Source of the DNA: Erythroxylum novogranatense
Taxonomy: Eukaryota; Streptophyta; Magnoliopsida; Malpighiales; Erythroxylaceae
Direction of reading: 5' to 3'
Length of the DNA stretch: 64,000 bases
Assembly: GCA_029891385.1 (NCBI GenBank)
Contig: CM057235.1
Span: 14,002,001 to 14,066,000 of the forward strand
Under the pieces are notes generated by a model, which saw only the letters and a list, made by a program, of their open reading frames with translations, was not told where the DNA came from and searched no databases. Position 1 is the stretch's first letter. Every line of letters starts with the position of its first letter. Shown piece after piece: positions 47,501 to 57,490 of this stretch. The translations under genes and the position numbers were made by a program.

Positions 47501-50500
47501 GTTCATGTTCGATTTCTCTGGCCAGATTCATTGTTCGATAGAGATCTACAGCCTCATGCGAACGTATCCTTGCCCTGATCTCCTCTTTTAGCCCATTCAG
47601 AAATTGCCCAATAAAAAATTCTTCTGAACATCCTCTAACTTGTACTGCTTTTGCCACGAATTCCTGGATAAACTCATCCACTAACCCATGTTGACGAACA
47701 GCCGCTAAAGCTTCAAAGGGGTTAGTCGCCAGTGCCCCTCCAAACCTAGTCAGTACTTCTCTCTTCACGTCTTCCCAAGTCATTAGAGGTTTCCAATCCT
47801 GAAGCCAACTTATCCAGTGGAGAGCATGACCCTCCATGCTCACTAAAGCTAACGTGACCTTCTTCTCTTCCGGGGTTTCTTGCACCTGAAAATATTGCTC
47901 CGCTCGTCGGACCCAACTCATGGGATCAACACCGGTAAAGTTCGGCAGCTCAATACGCTTGGCGGCTACCTGCACATCATCAAGAGTCACTATCCGTGCC
48001 GTTGACTGCCCAGGAACAGGGGTACTGGCCGAGCCTCCCTCTGTCATCGACGAATGCCCACCCAATGTTTCTTCCACTGCTTTCCCTTTCAGCGCAGCAA
48101 CGAGCATCGATTTAATCTCACTAAGTTCTTCATCAAGCCCTGTTAGTCGTTGCTCCATCACTCCCAAACTCCTCTCTACCACTTCTAGTCTATTCTCCAT
48201 TCTGGTGTTAGTCATGGGTTCCACGCTCACCGCACCAATTTGATAGAGTAAAGTAGGGAATCTCCAGAAAAATGATCGGAATGTATTAATGAAACAGTTT
48301 AGAGCTATCGCTCCCCAGCCGAAGGCCGTACAATGGACAGAAATTAGAATAATCGATAAATCTCTCATCATTGCTAACTAACATATATTCTCCTAGGAGG
48401 TACCCGTACACCCCACATAATATTCCCTTATTCTCCCTAACGGTTAACGTACGCATGCATCACATTCCAACTCACACTCCAACTCACGCTCCAAATCATC
48501 AATCTCCTTCCACCTCAACGTCCCGCTTCTTCTTCCTCTGATAAACCAATAACGGTTTCGGTTCATGTCTAACAAGTTTACTATGAGCAAAATAGTTCCT
48601 ACCAAAATTTACTTATAAAAACTCATCTTTGTCAGACACAATAGATCCTGGAAAGCCATAGAGCTTAACAATATGCTGGACAAATAATTCAGCCATGATG
48701 AAGGCAGTGCAGGGATGTTTAATTGCAACAAAATAGGCATATTTACTGAATCTATCCACTCCCACCATAATTGCACTCAACCCTACTGATTTGTGTAGCC
48801 CTTCCACAAAATCCATATAGATATTATCCCACATCTGTTCCGAAATAGGAAAAGGCTGAAGTAATCCTATTGGAGAAAGTGATAAGGTTTTGTTTTGTTT
48901 TATTAGCCAATTTCACAACTGTACACATGTTTCTTTATATCATCCCTCATCCCTTCCCAGTAGAGCTCCATAATCACCCGCTTGTAGGTCTTTAAATAGC
49001 ATTAATGCCCTCCCACCAAAATGTCATAAATTTTAACCAAAATTTTTGGAATTAATTTTGAAATTTTAGAGAGTATCAATCTGTTCTTGTAGCAAAGCTA
49101 GCCGCCAAACAAACTCAACTTAGGTTTGCAATTTGGATCTGACTAGGTCAAGGCTACAGTCGAATCTTCTTAGAGCACTGTTACGTTGACGCACTATGTC
49201 ATTGTAATATTCAAGAGTTCGGGTATGCGAGAGAGCATCTGCTGCCTTATTTTCCTCTCTTGGTTTATATTCAATATCAAAATTAAATTCCAATAACTTA
49301 GTCCACCATCGTTAATGCTCCTCAGTGAAGAGCCTTTGCTCAAGTAACTGTTTCAAGCTATGTTGGTTAGTTTTGACCAAAAATTTTCTACCTAATAGGT
49401 AATGTTGCCACTTTTGGACTACTAATACTACAGCCATGAGTTCGCTTCTATAAACTAACTTCAAGCAAGCACACAAAGCTTGACCAAAACAACAGTTCGG
49501 TTCCGTTGCATCAATACTGCCCCTAGTCCCAAGCCTATCTCAATATTAAACTATTCATCAATATTAGGAAGAGCCAATATCAATAGTTGTACCATAGCCT
49601 TCTTAAAATGATGTATAGCTACGGCTACTTCTTCCCTCCAATTGAATGCATCTTTCTTTAACAGATGGGGCGCTATCTTTCCATAGTCTTTGACAAATTG
49701 CCAGTAGTAGCATGTTATTCCAAGGAAGCCTTGTAATTCTTTCAAAACTTTTAGTATCAGCCACTGCTCCATTACCTTCACCTTTTTAAGATCAATAGTC
49801 ACACCTTCCTTAATTACATGGCCTAGATATTTAATCTATTTTTGCAAAAAAAATAAAGCATTTTTTTAAAACTAGTGAATGCGTGATGAATTTTAAGGAT
49901 GGTTAGTACTTCCCTCAAATGTTGCAAATGCGCTTCTATGGAGCTATTGTAAGTTAGTATCTGAAAAAAAAAAAAAAACTAAGCCCCTTCTGCGACAATG
50001 GTGCGAAAATGGTATTCATGATAGTCTGAAATGTTGTTGGTGCATTGGTTATGTTGAAGGGCATGGCCAAAAACTCGTTGTCGACACATAATTTTTGGGA
50101 TATCCTTGATCTTTGCCCAAATTTGATGGTATGTTGACTTTAAATCTGGCTTAGTAAACATTCGAGCCCCTCTCAACTCATCAAATAACTCCTTCACCGT
50201 AAGGATGGGAAATTGATCAGGAATTGTCGCCTTATTCAAAGCTTAGCAATCTACATAAAATCTACAACTATCATCCTCTTTTCGACTAGGAGTATCGGGA
50301 TTCAAAAAAGGACTTAAGCTACATTGGACGATCCCTACAGTTAACATCTCCTTTACCAACCTTTCTATCTCATCCTTCTGAGTATAGGGGAACTAATAAG
50401 GTCAGAAATTGATGGGAGTTGTCCTGGGTTTTATGTTGATTTCTCGGCCTTTTTGTCACCATAGGGGAAGCTCACTTGATCAATGGAAAACTTCTTGGAA

Positions 50501-53500
50501 TTCTTCATCAATCCTCACACCTCATAAAGTTGGTCCTGTTAGCCTACACATCTCAGTCATCATTCCTTGGCATTCTTTGACAATAATCTTGACCATAACT
50601 TTTGGGGATATGACTGTTCTACTTAAACTAGGGCCCCCACATAGCACTACCGTCTTTCCCCCAATTGATGTCTTCATTGTTAAAGAGTGTTAATTGAAGT
50701 CCATGTGTCGCGTTACAAAAAGCCGTTTGAGCCCTAAGTCTTTTGAAAAGCAAAAAATCTTCTACCATCGTAACCTCTTGTATTCAAAGTACAACCCCCT
50801 TACAGATCCTTTTACTTGGTACATACATGTCAATTCCTATTGATACCCCATAACTCGCCATCTTTGTGACTAGGATGCCCAATTTTGCCACCAACTCTTC
50901 ACCGATGAAGTTATGGGAAGCCCCACAATGCCCCTTATTATTCCTCACAGTTTCATCGAGTGTGGAGAGCTTAATCCAATGATTGAATTTAGTGTCAAAC
51001 AGATTTCCCCACCAGCAACAACACTTTAGCTTCTGATTGCCCTTCATTTGTCCCTAAATTGCCTAGTGCTTCATCATAAAGAACATCTAAGATTTTCAAT
51101 TCCCAGTTTTACATCTTTTCACAAAATGATATTTTTCATCGCACTTGAAGCATAACCCCTTCTCCCTCTTGGTTTGAATTTCAGTTGCAGACATTCGTTT
51201 AAAGGTTGAATTAAGGTTATTAGGTGTAGCAGTCATGAATTTTAGGGGTGGGTTTGTTGTGTTGGTAGTTTGGTGGGTGGTTGGACTAACATTAGGTTGG
51301 GTCCAAGTGGTATATCAATTTGGGCTATAGATGACAATGGAGCTCCAATTAGTTTGGGTCTTTTTTAAAGTTGACTGCATCATTGTCCTAGACTGGGCTC
51401 AGAACCAAGTTACCTTTTTCTATCTTCTTGACTAACTCCATTAATTCTAGTAACCCTGAGCAATTCATCGTCATTAGTTCCCCCTTTTACACCTTCATCA
51501 AGCCATTAAGAAATACTGCCACTAAAGTGTCATCATCTGGTTGTTTTAGTGGAATGGTTAACGCCTCAAACTCGTTTCGATATTGCACCACCGTGGATGT
51601 CTGCCACAATGATAGGAGGCGACATTGATGAGTCCCTTTGCATTTTGGTAAGCATCTTCTCAGAAGTTGGGTCTTTAACTCATCCCATATCAGTATGGGC
51701 TGTCAATTCTCCTCCTATTGTAACCACACCAAGGCGGCGCCTCCGACACACCCGTACTGATTTCAACCTTTTTGCCTCTCTCAATTTGTTTACGAAGAAG
51801 TACCTCTCCACTAAAAGAACTGATGAGGTCAAGTCATCCTCCCTATCATATGTGGGCATCTCTAGTTTATGATCATACCTGTTGTGGCAGACTAGAACAT
51901 TACCACTAGATCCTGCTATTCCACGAGTTGCCGCCATCTCTAAACTTGAAGTTCAGTTGTGGGTCCTATCCCCACTTGACTATGCTATGCTTTTCCTCAC
52001 ATAAATGGTGCTCTTGTGAAGGGCGTTCAAGACCTCATCTAGCTTTTGGTTAAAAGAAGAAAACAAGGAGTCAAGGTGAAACAGATGACTTTCAATCACC
52101 GAAAACTTCTCTTCCATATTTTTTACTCTTGCTTCCATCCTTGTCGTTGGCATTCCCTAGGTTCTAAACAAACTTTGATACCAAATTTGTTAAGTTACCA
52201 GTAGAATAGTAGAGAATGGCTAATTTTTAGGTCTTTTATTCAAATGAAAATCAGTATGGAGGAAATTCTAGACAACATTCGAGAGGAGCGATTCTCTCCT
52301 TACACATATTATATCCTAGAACATATATGCCTACATGCTCTCTACTGCCCTCTACCGACTAAATATTCCCTTATCTGACACCCTACCCTAACAACCATCC
52401 ACCACAACCTTCTAAAATCTTGCCAGCAACAAAACAACTGCTAAAGCAAAAATATTAGATAGCAACCCTTCAATATCAACTTTAAAAATGTTGGGCTTTT
52501 CCTCTAATCAACCCCTTTTCTTTCCTTTTGAGTGGAAAAGCTTAACCAGAGGCTTATTAGTATCTTGTATATCATTATTCCCCTCCTAGACAAAGAGCTT
52601 GCTCAAGCTCGAATTCAAGATTAGTCTCTTAAAATATTCACAGAACTCCCAAGAAATCTCCTCCAATGGTAGTCCCTGCCACTGCACCAATAATTCCCAC
52701 CTTCCCTGTTGAGTGTAGATCATAAAATTGCCTCAAGGACTAGACTTGCGTTGCCTGCCAACAATGGTTTAAGAGGGACCACAGCTGAAGGTGGAGCTTC
52801 CTTGAACTCATTTAGTGTGACACATGCACCACATCATGAATTTTACTTCCCCACCAATAAGGCCAAACAACACGTGAACTTGCTAACTTGCCTAACCACC
52901 TGAAATGGGCCGAAACACTTAAGGCTAATAATTGCCTATGGGGTTATAATTTCAGCCACATCCATGCCCCCACCAAAAGTTGATCTTCTGATGGTGAAAG
53001 TCATGTGCTTGCTTCATTTTTGTTTGTCCCTGGATTATTGCTTAGACCTTTGAAGGACCCAATGAGACGCCAAACAATGTGACCTAAGTATGTCACATGG
53101 GACTACCAAAAGGTGCTCATGGATATCTAACAAACAAGTGAGCACACAATAAATTCAAAACAGTGCACAAGTGTTGTAAATGTTCAACCGATGTCATGCT
53201 ATACATCAATATGTCATATAAATAAATAAATAAGCCAACACAAACTAATGCAAGTTAGATTGAGAGATCTTGTTCATTAAGACTTGAAAGGTTGACGGAG
53301 TATTAATGAGGCTGAAAGCCATGACAAAAAACTCAAAATAGCCATGACCGGTCCAAATGTCTATAGTTACCTCATCGATCTAGCTTGGAAAAATTTCCTC
53401 GCTCCATATAATTCAACCGACAATTCCTCCACCATTAAAATAAGGAACTTATCTTCTAGCATTTAACACCCAATTGCTGACACAAAATCTCCATGACCCA

Positions 53501-56500
53501 TCATGCTTAGGAGCAAGCAACATAGGAGAGGAGAATGGTCACTAACTTGACTAATGATGCCACACGCCAACATATCCTCACATTGTCGCTCAATCTCATG
53601 ATTCTCATCTTTCAGCCAATGAGGGTATCTATAAGGTTGAACTACTACAAGCGTTGAGCTTGGGAGGAGTGCATTTTGGTGGTCACAAGCTGGAGGTAGC
53701 TTTGTTGGTTAACCAAATAAGTCTGAGAATTCAACCAATAACTTCTCTAACTCAACCTAGGGTGGAATAGACTCTTGTATATGATGAGCCCCTACCTACC
53801 TATCCAACCGTTGTCCCTACCACTTAGCTTGGTTCCCTCAAAGGTCAAAGCTCATAGTTAAATCAACAAAATCCCATGTAAAACCACAGTTGTGCTTCCT
53901 TATTAAGATGCAATGTTGTCAACTTCACCTTTTCTCCTTAGGGCGTTCACTTATTTCCAAAGAACAACTCACACTTATAGATCCAAATCAACGGAACATC
54001 AGTACTATCATATGAAGAAAATTCTAATGTAGAATACCTAGGAACAAAAGTCTCTCTGCCTTGCTCAATACTTCTTTCCTCCCTTTTGGTACTTATAGGT
54101 ATAGTTGTTGCTCGCCACCTAATTGTTGTTGTTGTCGTGCCCCTTCAACTCTTGCAAAATCTCCTCTAGTTGCAAGTTCAAATATTTTTCACTAGACTTC
54201 CACCATAGAAAATCTCTGCTTGATATTTCACATGAACACATCCATTCGGCTTGACAAGTCTATAGAGTCATCCGTGACATCTAGCTTTGATACTAAATTG
54301 ATATGTGTTTTTGAGTAGGATCTAGTCCTGAGATTACTCACAGAGAAATCCTTCTTTTATTTGCTAAAGTTCTTCCCCTATTTTTTAGGGAAAATTTTGA
54401 TTGCCTTCTTATTCATCATAATACCCTTTAAATGTGCTGAATACATAAAGTATTTAGGAACTAAAATAGAATAGGAATCTGCTAACTTATTCTCCCGCTA
54501 AAAATAGACTTTCGAAAATAACAGACTTCCTAAATAAGATAATTAGTACAAAAACACAAGATAACTACTATAGAAACATAAGATAATTTCCTAATTAGCT
54601 ACTACCATTAGCTCCTAACTTCTCTCCTTTTATATTTCTTCCATAAGAACACATCTTGCATATCATAATAATATGCATTAGAAAATTAAAATGTTTGATA
54701 CAAATGAAACGTAACATATCCATTGCTAGTTCAAGGAAATATAATGAGAAATGAAAATTATTAAAATGGAAATCTGGGAAGATTACCATCTTATGTTGAG
54801 AATGTCAAGTCCCAAACCATGACAAGTTTTACATTACTTGTTCTAGCCAATAAAACCTTCTTGATTGATTGTTTAGAAAGATGTAATCTAGGAAAAGGAA
54901 ATCTTGCGCATAATCATGCATATTAGATGCCCCCATACACAACTAAATTGCAAGCTCGAGTCCAAACAAAGTAATTCCATTCTACATGGCTTAAACACAC
55001 TTATAAGCTTTCACTACATATCATCACAAAAGATGATTTTTTTAATGTGAAACAAATAGCAATTAGTACAAGTCACCACTGTTATAGCCTAAATGAATAA
55101 GCGTAGGTAACATTAATGCTTTCATGACAAATCTAAGGGTCATGAGATTAGTCTAGGCTTGTTGAGTTGACAAATCCACTAATGACGGAACCATGAGATC
55201 CACACCTACCATTTGTACACATAATAGTAACATCTTTTCACTCAACTTTCAAAATATCATTGTTCCAACTAGAATTTCAATTATCTTTCAGTCAACCTAA
55301 GGACATTTGTTTAAACCAGCATACTGTCATACTTTGCAGCCAATAGAAAGAAAACTGACCACATGCATTACACTTCCATAGTGAGTTAAAAAGCAACTCT
55401 GGGTTTATTAGAGAAAAAATCACCTCAGTTGATAGCATATGCCTGCCAGGAAGGTTATATTCTGAATCTTTTAAACAGCTTTTTGGGTTCCATACCATGA
55501 CCCCTCCCCACATCTGCAATAAATAATTTGAAACAGTAACAACATTAGAAAATGAGCAAATAGCTAAGTTTGAAGCACATGAAGATGTGAATAACTGGAG
55601 ATATAAAGCCATTTGTGGTTGACACATCTCCATCTGGGAGCCGGAGAAGCAGAGGACATTCATTTCTAGAAGGTACATATCTGAAAAGAAAAATTAAAAT
55701 TTGAGCGGTGAGTTTTAGATAAAGATGTTTCTGTATTTATTAGCAAAAATATAGCACATAAGCGATACAAATTAAAAGGTCCCAGCAAGGAATATAACAA
55801 ACTTAAAGAAAAAGGCACTCTATGAGATCCAAATCAAGGTTTCTGCCACAGGTTTCATGCAATTAACCAAAGAGAATATGTTTTGAGATGATCTTGCCAT
55901 TTCACATGCTACTTTACAGATAATAACTAAACCCCATCATCGCATATACCACTAATAAGTTAAATAGAAAGTATAAGAGATGAGAACAAGTGAAAAAGAA
56001 TATACACCACAAATTGCAATATCTTTGACCGTCCACCTGCCGCAACAGAGGTGTCTAAATGCCATTCATTTGAGTTCACCTGTTGACACCAAAGCCTTCA
56101 GGATTGGAAAAGATGGAATATCCATATTTTCTGCTTCTTTAGTCATCAAAATGTAGTAAAAAATTGAAAGGAACATACAAAGAAAGGAAGATATCCAGCA
56201 TCAAAGATATGGCTGTGTAAATTTTCATCCCAGGAAGAAAATGCTGCCTTCGGGGTGTGGTACAAAACCTAATCAAAATGCAAGCATTAATGGAAAACAA
56301 GTCATAAAAAATTCAACGATAACAAGTTTCATAAGACCCAGAATGACGTCTTTACCTGGCTTTCAACACTAATATTAGCTATAGGTGCTAATGCTTCAAG
56401 CACGGGGGCCAATAGATTTTCATCTACCAACTCAAAATCCCTGCAAAGTAAGGTAATGAAGATTCTTGAAATCAATTCAATCGTAGTTATACCAGAATCA

Positions 56501-57490
56501 AACACATTATCAATGTAGACAATCATCAGGTATATTCCAACCTCAGTTAAAAGCCCTGTACTAAAACACATGGTTTCTCTACTTCATTATCAATCTAAAA
56601 CCATTACAAACACAACAAGCTCATTACCAATCATAAATCCAATCACCGGGATTGGAATTAAGCAGACTGAAAGAGAGAACAATCTTGCCATCAGCACCCA
56701 CAGGCATAAACTCCGAAGGAATCAAACCTTCCTCTCTGCCACCGTTGGCAAACAACTTGACCAGTACCTCCGCCGCCACTTCCTCCGCCGTCTCCAAAGC
56801 ATCCCTTCCCACTATCCAAGCGTGGCGGTGCTTTCCCACCACCGCCTTCACTCCCTTCTCCTCATTCACAACCACCACCACGCTATACACTTTACCGCCA
56901 AAACTGGAACACGCATTTCCCAACACAGACTCCAAAGCTTCATCCACAGCCTCATCATCATCAGAATCAAAGTTGATTTGACCTATGCCACCGCCACACT
57001 TGTACAAGCAAGGCAGAGGCTCCCCAAATGAGTGAAGACGACAGGCACTGTGTCCGGCCTCGACGGCGACAGTGAGAGTGAAATTAGCGGTGCATGAGCC
57101 GCATTTAGGGGTTGGGGAGGTAAGTTTGGTAATTTGGGAGAAAAGTTTGGACCGAAGAAGATCAGGATTGAAGTGATTATTGGGATTGGAAAGAATGAAG
57201 ATTGCCTGGAAATGGAAAGGGAATAGTACTGGGTTGGATTGGATGTGGTCGGAGAGGGTTTGGATCTCGCGGAAGGGAAGTGGAGAGCGGTAGATTTCTA
57301 CTGATTTCCACAACATCGGGAAACTTAGAAGGAAAGAGAAAAGGACACAGAGAGTGAGCTTGAGGCGCTTTGAACCTGGCTTTGTGTTACGCATGGTTTT
57401 GGGGTCGAAATCAAAATCAGTATGTGGTGTGTTGAGAACATCAGAAACGTTTTGCCCTGGATTTGAAGGATCTGATGAGATTTCCGCCAT
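35576..57490 (-). CDS. PIGS: GPI transamidase subunit PIG-S, 12 exons, 617 aa
   Basis: PIG-S is a subunit of the ER-membrane GPI transamidase that attaches GPI anchors to proteins. Exons in transcript order (minus strand): 57490-56628, 56440-56356, 56268-56179, 56079-56006, 55680-55596, 55513-55424, 37956-37826, 37498-37417, 37343-37296, 36267-36195, 36076-35973 and 35704-35576. All junctions are GT-AG and the sum is 1,854 nt, exactly 618 codons. An N-terminal membrane segment (about residues 43-62) is followed by the lumenal region with [20 protein letters not shown] and [14 protein letters not shown], then [32 protein letters not shown] and [11 protein letters not shown]. Later come [20 protein letters not shown] and a C-terminal membrane segment ([20 protein letters not shown]). 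Length fits plant PIG-S. Intron 6 is 17,467 bp of nested retrotransposons, and all coding exons look intact. Confidence 0.9.
39029..39327 (+). repeat. 5' LTR of element A
   Basis: This 299-bp direct repeat has its partner at 41363-41661. It contains a tatatatggga box at about 39166-39176. Confidence 0.9.
39356..40558 (+). pseudogene. Gag of element A, broken
   Basis: One frame runs from ATG 39356 to 40558 and is broken by a TGA at 39704-39706 and a TAG at 39968-39970. An N-terminal coiled region ([20 protein letters not shown]) precedes the capsid-like part ([60 protein letters not shown]). A plant-type zinc knuckle follows ([17 protein letters not shown], about 40390-40440). Protease follows in another frame. 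Confidence 0.8.
40561..40920 (+). pseudogene. Retropepsin of element A, broken
   Basis: The block [20 protein letters not shown] (with the DSG active-site motif) lies at about 40620-40680, one frame away from gag. The end of the protease domain appears as [18 protein letters not shown], ending at 40918. A stop and frame change lie between them. Confidence 0.7.
41005..41200 (+). other. Apparent host-gene fragment captured inside element A
   Basis: Between retroelement protease sequence and the pol tail an open frame reads [20 protein letters not shown], then [20 protein letters not shown] and AKSSVDQ. It does not fit any retroelement domain. It resembles a motif I recall from plant nuclear proteins ([19 protein letters not shown]...). 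The stretch stands where RT, RNase H and integrase should be. Immediately after it the frame joins the pol tail ([29 protein letters not shown]). I infer capture of host transcript sequence during reverse transcription. The match is from memory. Confidence 0.5.
41363..41661 (+). repeat. 3' LTR of element A
   Basis: This is the 299-bp partner of 39029-39327, with the same start and end bases and four transitions. Confidence 0.9.
41667..42320 (-). pseudogene. Integrase C-terminal remnant of element B
   Basis: The minus strand reads LPWCEY(stop)[14 protein letters not shown] at about 42300-42230, and then [20 protein letters not shown] and [19 protein letters not shown] (42139-41915). This is the segment after the DDE core in Ty3/gypsy integrases. 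The rest of the pol tail lies beyond element A at about 38979-39024 ([11 protein letters not shown]). Confidence 0.7.
42320..43185 (-). mobile_element. Probable solo LTR inside the integrase of element B
   Basis: Integrase homology stops near 42320 and resumes near 43190 ([11 protein letters not shown] at about 43240). The intervening 0.87 kb is non-coding. On the minus strand it starts TGTTAGCCCCTCAACATTGC, an LTR-like start, and contains a tatataaata box at about 42600 with a plausible transcript region downstream. The 5-mer to the right is gtaag, and gcaag stands near the left edge, a possible worn target duplication. The exact left end is uncertain. Confidence 0.5.
43281..43614 (-). repeat. 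3' LTR of element D
   Basis: This 334-bp repeat has its partner at 48241-48574. The last 25 pol codons extend into it. Confidence 0.92.
43539..46649 (-). CDS. Pol of element D: RT, RNase H, integrase, chromodomain-like tail
   Basis: An intact 1,036-codon frame in phase with gag. RT has [10 protein letters not shown] (residues about 152-161), [13 protein letters not shown] and the active-site VFFDD (about 251-255). RNase H runs from [13 protein letters not shown] (about 398) to AADSLSR. Integrase has an HHCC finger (H590, H597, C627, C630) and the D660, D720, E756 triad ([31 protein letters not shown]). The C-terminal [20 protein letters not shown] fits a degenerate chromodomain, used by this lineage for heterochromatin targeting. 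The ATG at 46649 is only an ORF start; translation would normally begin at gag. Confidence 0.92.
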   Translation of the reverse strand: MTMEFQFGGRTVKVDGDPSLVNAPATLRFLQKSSPNSCGLVIWQASLMELNSAEGECSVEQELKLQQLLQRFANLFNEPSGLPPRRAIDHSIPLQQGVTAVSVKPYRYGHAQKDEIEWQVSEMLATGIIQPSFGPFSSPVLLVRKKNGGWRFCVDYRELNKVTVADKYPIPVIQELLDELHGARFYSKVDLRSGYHQIRVRAGDVPKTAFRTHSGHYEFKVMPFGLKNAPATFQATMNELFRPYLRRYVLVFFDDILIYSKDWEEHLDHLVVVLGILEEQHFAVNKKKSQFGHTKIEYLGHLISGDGVAMDPAKVVSILTWPQPRSVRGVRAFLGLTRYYRRFIQNYGNIARPLTELLKKESSHKFSWTAEAQTAFTTLQQALSTAPILAMPDFHQTFVVECDASGGGVGAVLMQGGRPIAFYSKSLAPRNLAKPAYEKELMALVMAIRHWRPYLIGGKFTVRTDHCSLKHLLQQQITTPAQQNWVAKLIGYEFDIEYKPGILNRAADSLSRRQEDVELSAVSFPCWTQWTDLDKELAADEAYQKLKRRIIDCPADFKKYQIVNGRIFFMGKLFLPATSLWIPKLIQEFHCTPQGGHSGAYRTYRRVAANVHWVGMMKQIQRFVAECPTCQRNKYNTQAPAGLLQPLPIPTQVWEDLSMDFITGMPRSHGIDCVLVVVDRLSKYGHFIGLRHPFTARSVAEVFSREIVRLHGVPHSIVSDRDPLFMSNFWLEFFKGWGTHLKMSTAYHPETDGQTEVLNRCLETYLRCFSSEQPKAWSRWLHWAEYWYNTNFQGATQTTPFEVVYDRKPPTLVQYLPGEFKIAAVAADHQDRNEILRQLRYNLLRAQHRMTKQANKHRRSVEFQVDDWVYLKIRPHRQTSLAQRVYHKLTPRYYGPFRVLQKLSPVVYKLDLPMTSRIHPIFHISQLKQAAGDHQVSGELPSTLLVEQPSFIPECILETKTFDPPAMPCHQLLVKWAAKGIDEATWISCSDFRGQFPESDLVDKVCFQGERIVRHEPKPLLVYQRKKKRDVEVEGD
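46680..47216 (-). pseudogene. Zinc knuckle and retropepsin segment of element D
   Basis: This part is in the same frame as gag. It contains [16 protein letters not shown], an acidic linker, then [20 protein letters not shown] (DSG active-site motif) and [17 protein letters not shown] at 46680-46682 ends it, and the frame resumes immediately with [15 protein letters not shown]. Confidence 0.85.
47217..48215 (-). pseudogene. Gag of element D (gag-pol frame up to the first TGA)
   Basis: The start [20 protein letters not shown] at 48215 is the first ATG after the LTR and primer-binding region. The longer open frame from 48371 begins inside the LTR and is less likely. A coiled N-terminus precedes capsid-like sequence ([64 protein letters not shown]). 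The frame is stopped by TGA at 47217-47219 and continues in phase beyond it with a zinc knuckle ([14 protein letters not shown]). Confidence 0.88.
48241..48574 (-). repeat. 5' LTR of element D
   Basis: This 334-bp repeat is followed on the minus strand by aattggtgcggtgagcg, the presumed primer-binding region, before the gag start codon at 48215. Confidence 0.92.
48580..52187 (-). pseudogene. Gag-pol remains of element B (gag to integrase core)
   Basis: In minus-strand order there are: gag fragments (52160-51430); a zinc-knuckle-like [14 protein letters not shown] at about 51110-51160; a protease-like block [16 protein letters not shown] at about 50930; RT ([20 protein letters not shown] at 50239-49979, followed by [16 protein letters not shown]); RT/RNase H pieces at 49802-49551 and around 49260-49480; and the integrase core ([20 protein letters not shown] and DRFSKYAYF, 48834-48613). 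Stops and frame changes are frequent. The integrase continues on the far side of element D at 43280 and again at 42320. Confidence 0.75.
54666..55423. other. Original PIG-S intron 6 sequence, right side
   Basis: AT-rich intron sequence between the right LTR of element C and exon 6. No gene or repeat structure is recognised. The left host part of this intron is 37957-38171. Confidence 0.6.

Larger units (their letters stand above)
43281..48574 (-). mobile_element. LTR element D, young chromodomain-type Ty3/gypsy
   Basis: The LTRs are 334 bp (43281-43614 and 48241-48574) and I find one difference between them (ataaaccagt against ataaaccaat). A perfect target duplication, agttt, flanks the element (43276-43280 and 48575-48579). 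It is 5.3 kb long. The gag-pol frame on the minus strand is continuous over 1,558 codons apart from two TGA codons. The size, short LTRs and C-terminal chromodomain-like segment suggest a Reina-like chromodomain lineage; the lineage is an inference. It sits in the integrase region of element B, in the sense orientation of PIG-S. Confidence 0.95.
38598..52559 (-). mobile_element. LTR element B, inserted in the 3' LTR of element C
   Basis: The left (3') LTR is 38598-38978 and the right (5') LTR is 52188-52559. Both start tgttaagttaccagta. The flanking 5-mers are atatc (38593-38597) and gtatc (52560-52564), a 4/5 match taken as an aged target duplication. The primer-binding site lies inside the right LTR (minus: aatttggtatcaaagtttg), resembling the initiator-Met type. 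Reading leftwards there are gag, a zinc knuckle, protease, RT, RNase H, integrase and a pol tail, all broken. Element A, a probable solo LTR and element D have inserted into it. Confidence 0.85.
38172..54665 (-). mobile_element. LTR element C (oldest, outermost, in PIG-S intron 6)
   Basis: The LTRs are homologous. The right one (5' LTR, 54299-54665) begins tgatatgtgtttttgag. The left one (3' LTR) starts at 38172 (tgatatctgtttttgtg) and runs to 38597, where element B interrupts it. It resumes at 52565 (ttgtatatca). The primer-binding site next to the right LTR (about 54282-54298, minus: atttagtatcaaagct) resembles the initiator-Met type. Internal sequence (about 52575-54298) holds fragments of reverse transcriptase ([20 protein letters not shown] at about 53640 downward) and the pol end ([20 protein letters not shown]), all with stops. 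No clear target duplication remains. The LTRs are strongly diverged, so the insertion is old. Confidence 0.75.

Noticed and set aside
48216..48371. Extended N-terminus of gag in element D starting at 48371
   Set aside because: These codons lie inside the LTR and primer-binding region. The first ATG after them is at 48215.
38167..54670. A target duplication for element C
   Set aside because: The 5-mers next to the two LTR ends (gaaaa and taata) do not match, so no duplication is claimed.
55292..55678. 128-codon minus-strand frame near PIG-S exons 5 and 6
   Set aside because: It is an out-of-frame shadow crossing an intron. The PIG-S motifs are in another frame.
56570..57031. 153-codon plus-strand frame
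   Set aside because: It is antisense to PIG-S exon 1, with no independent support.
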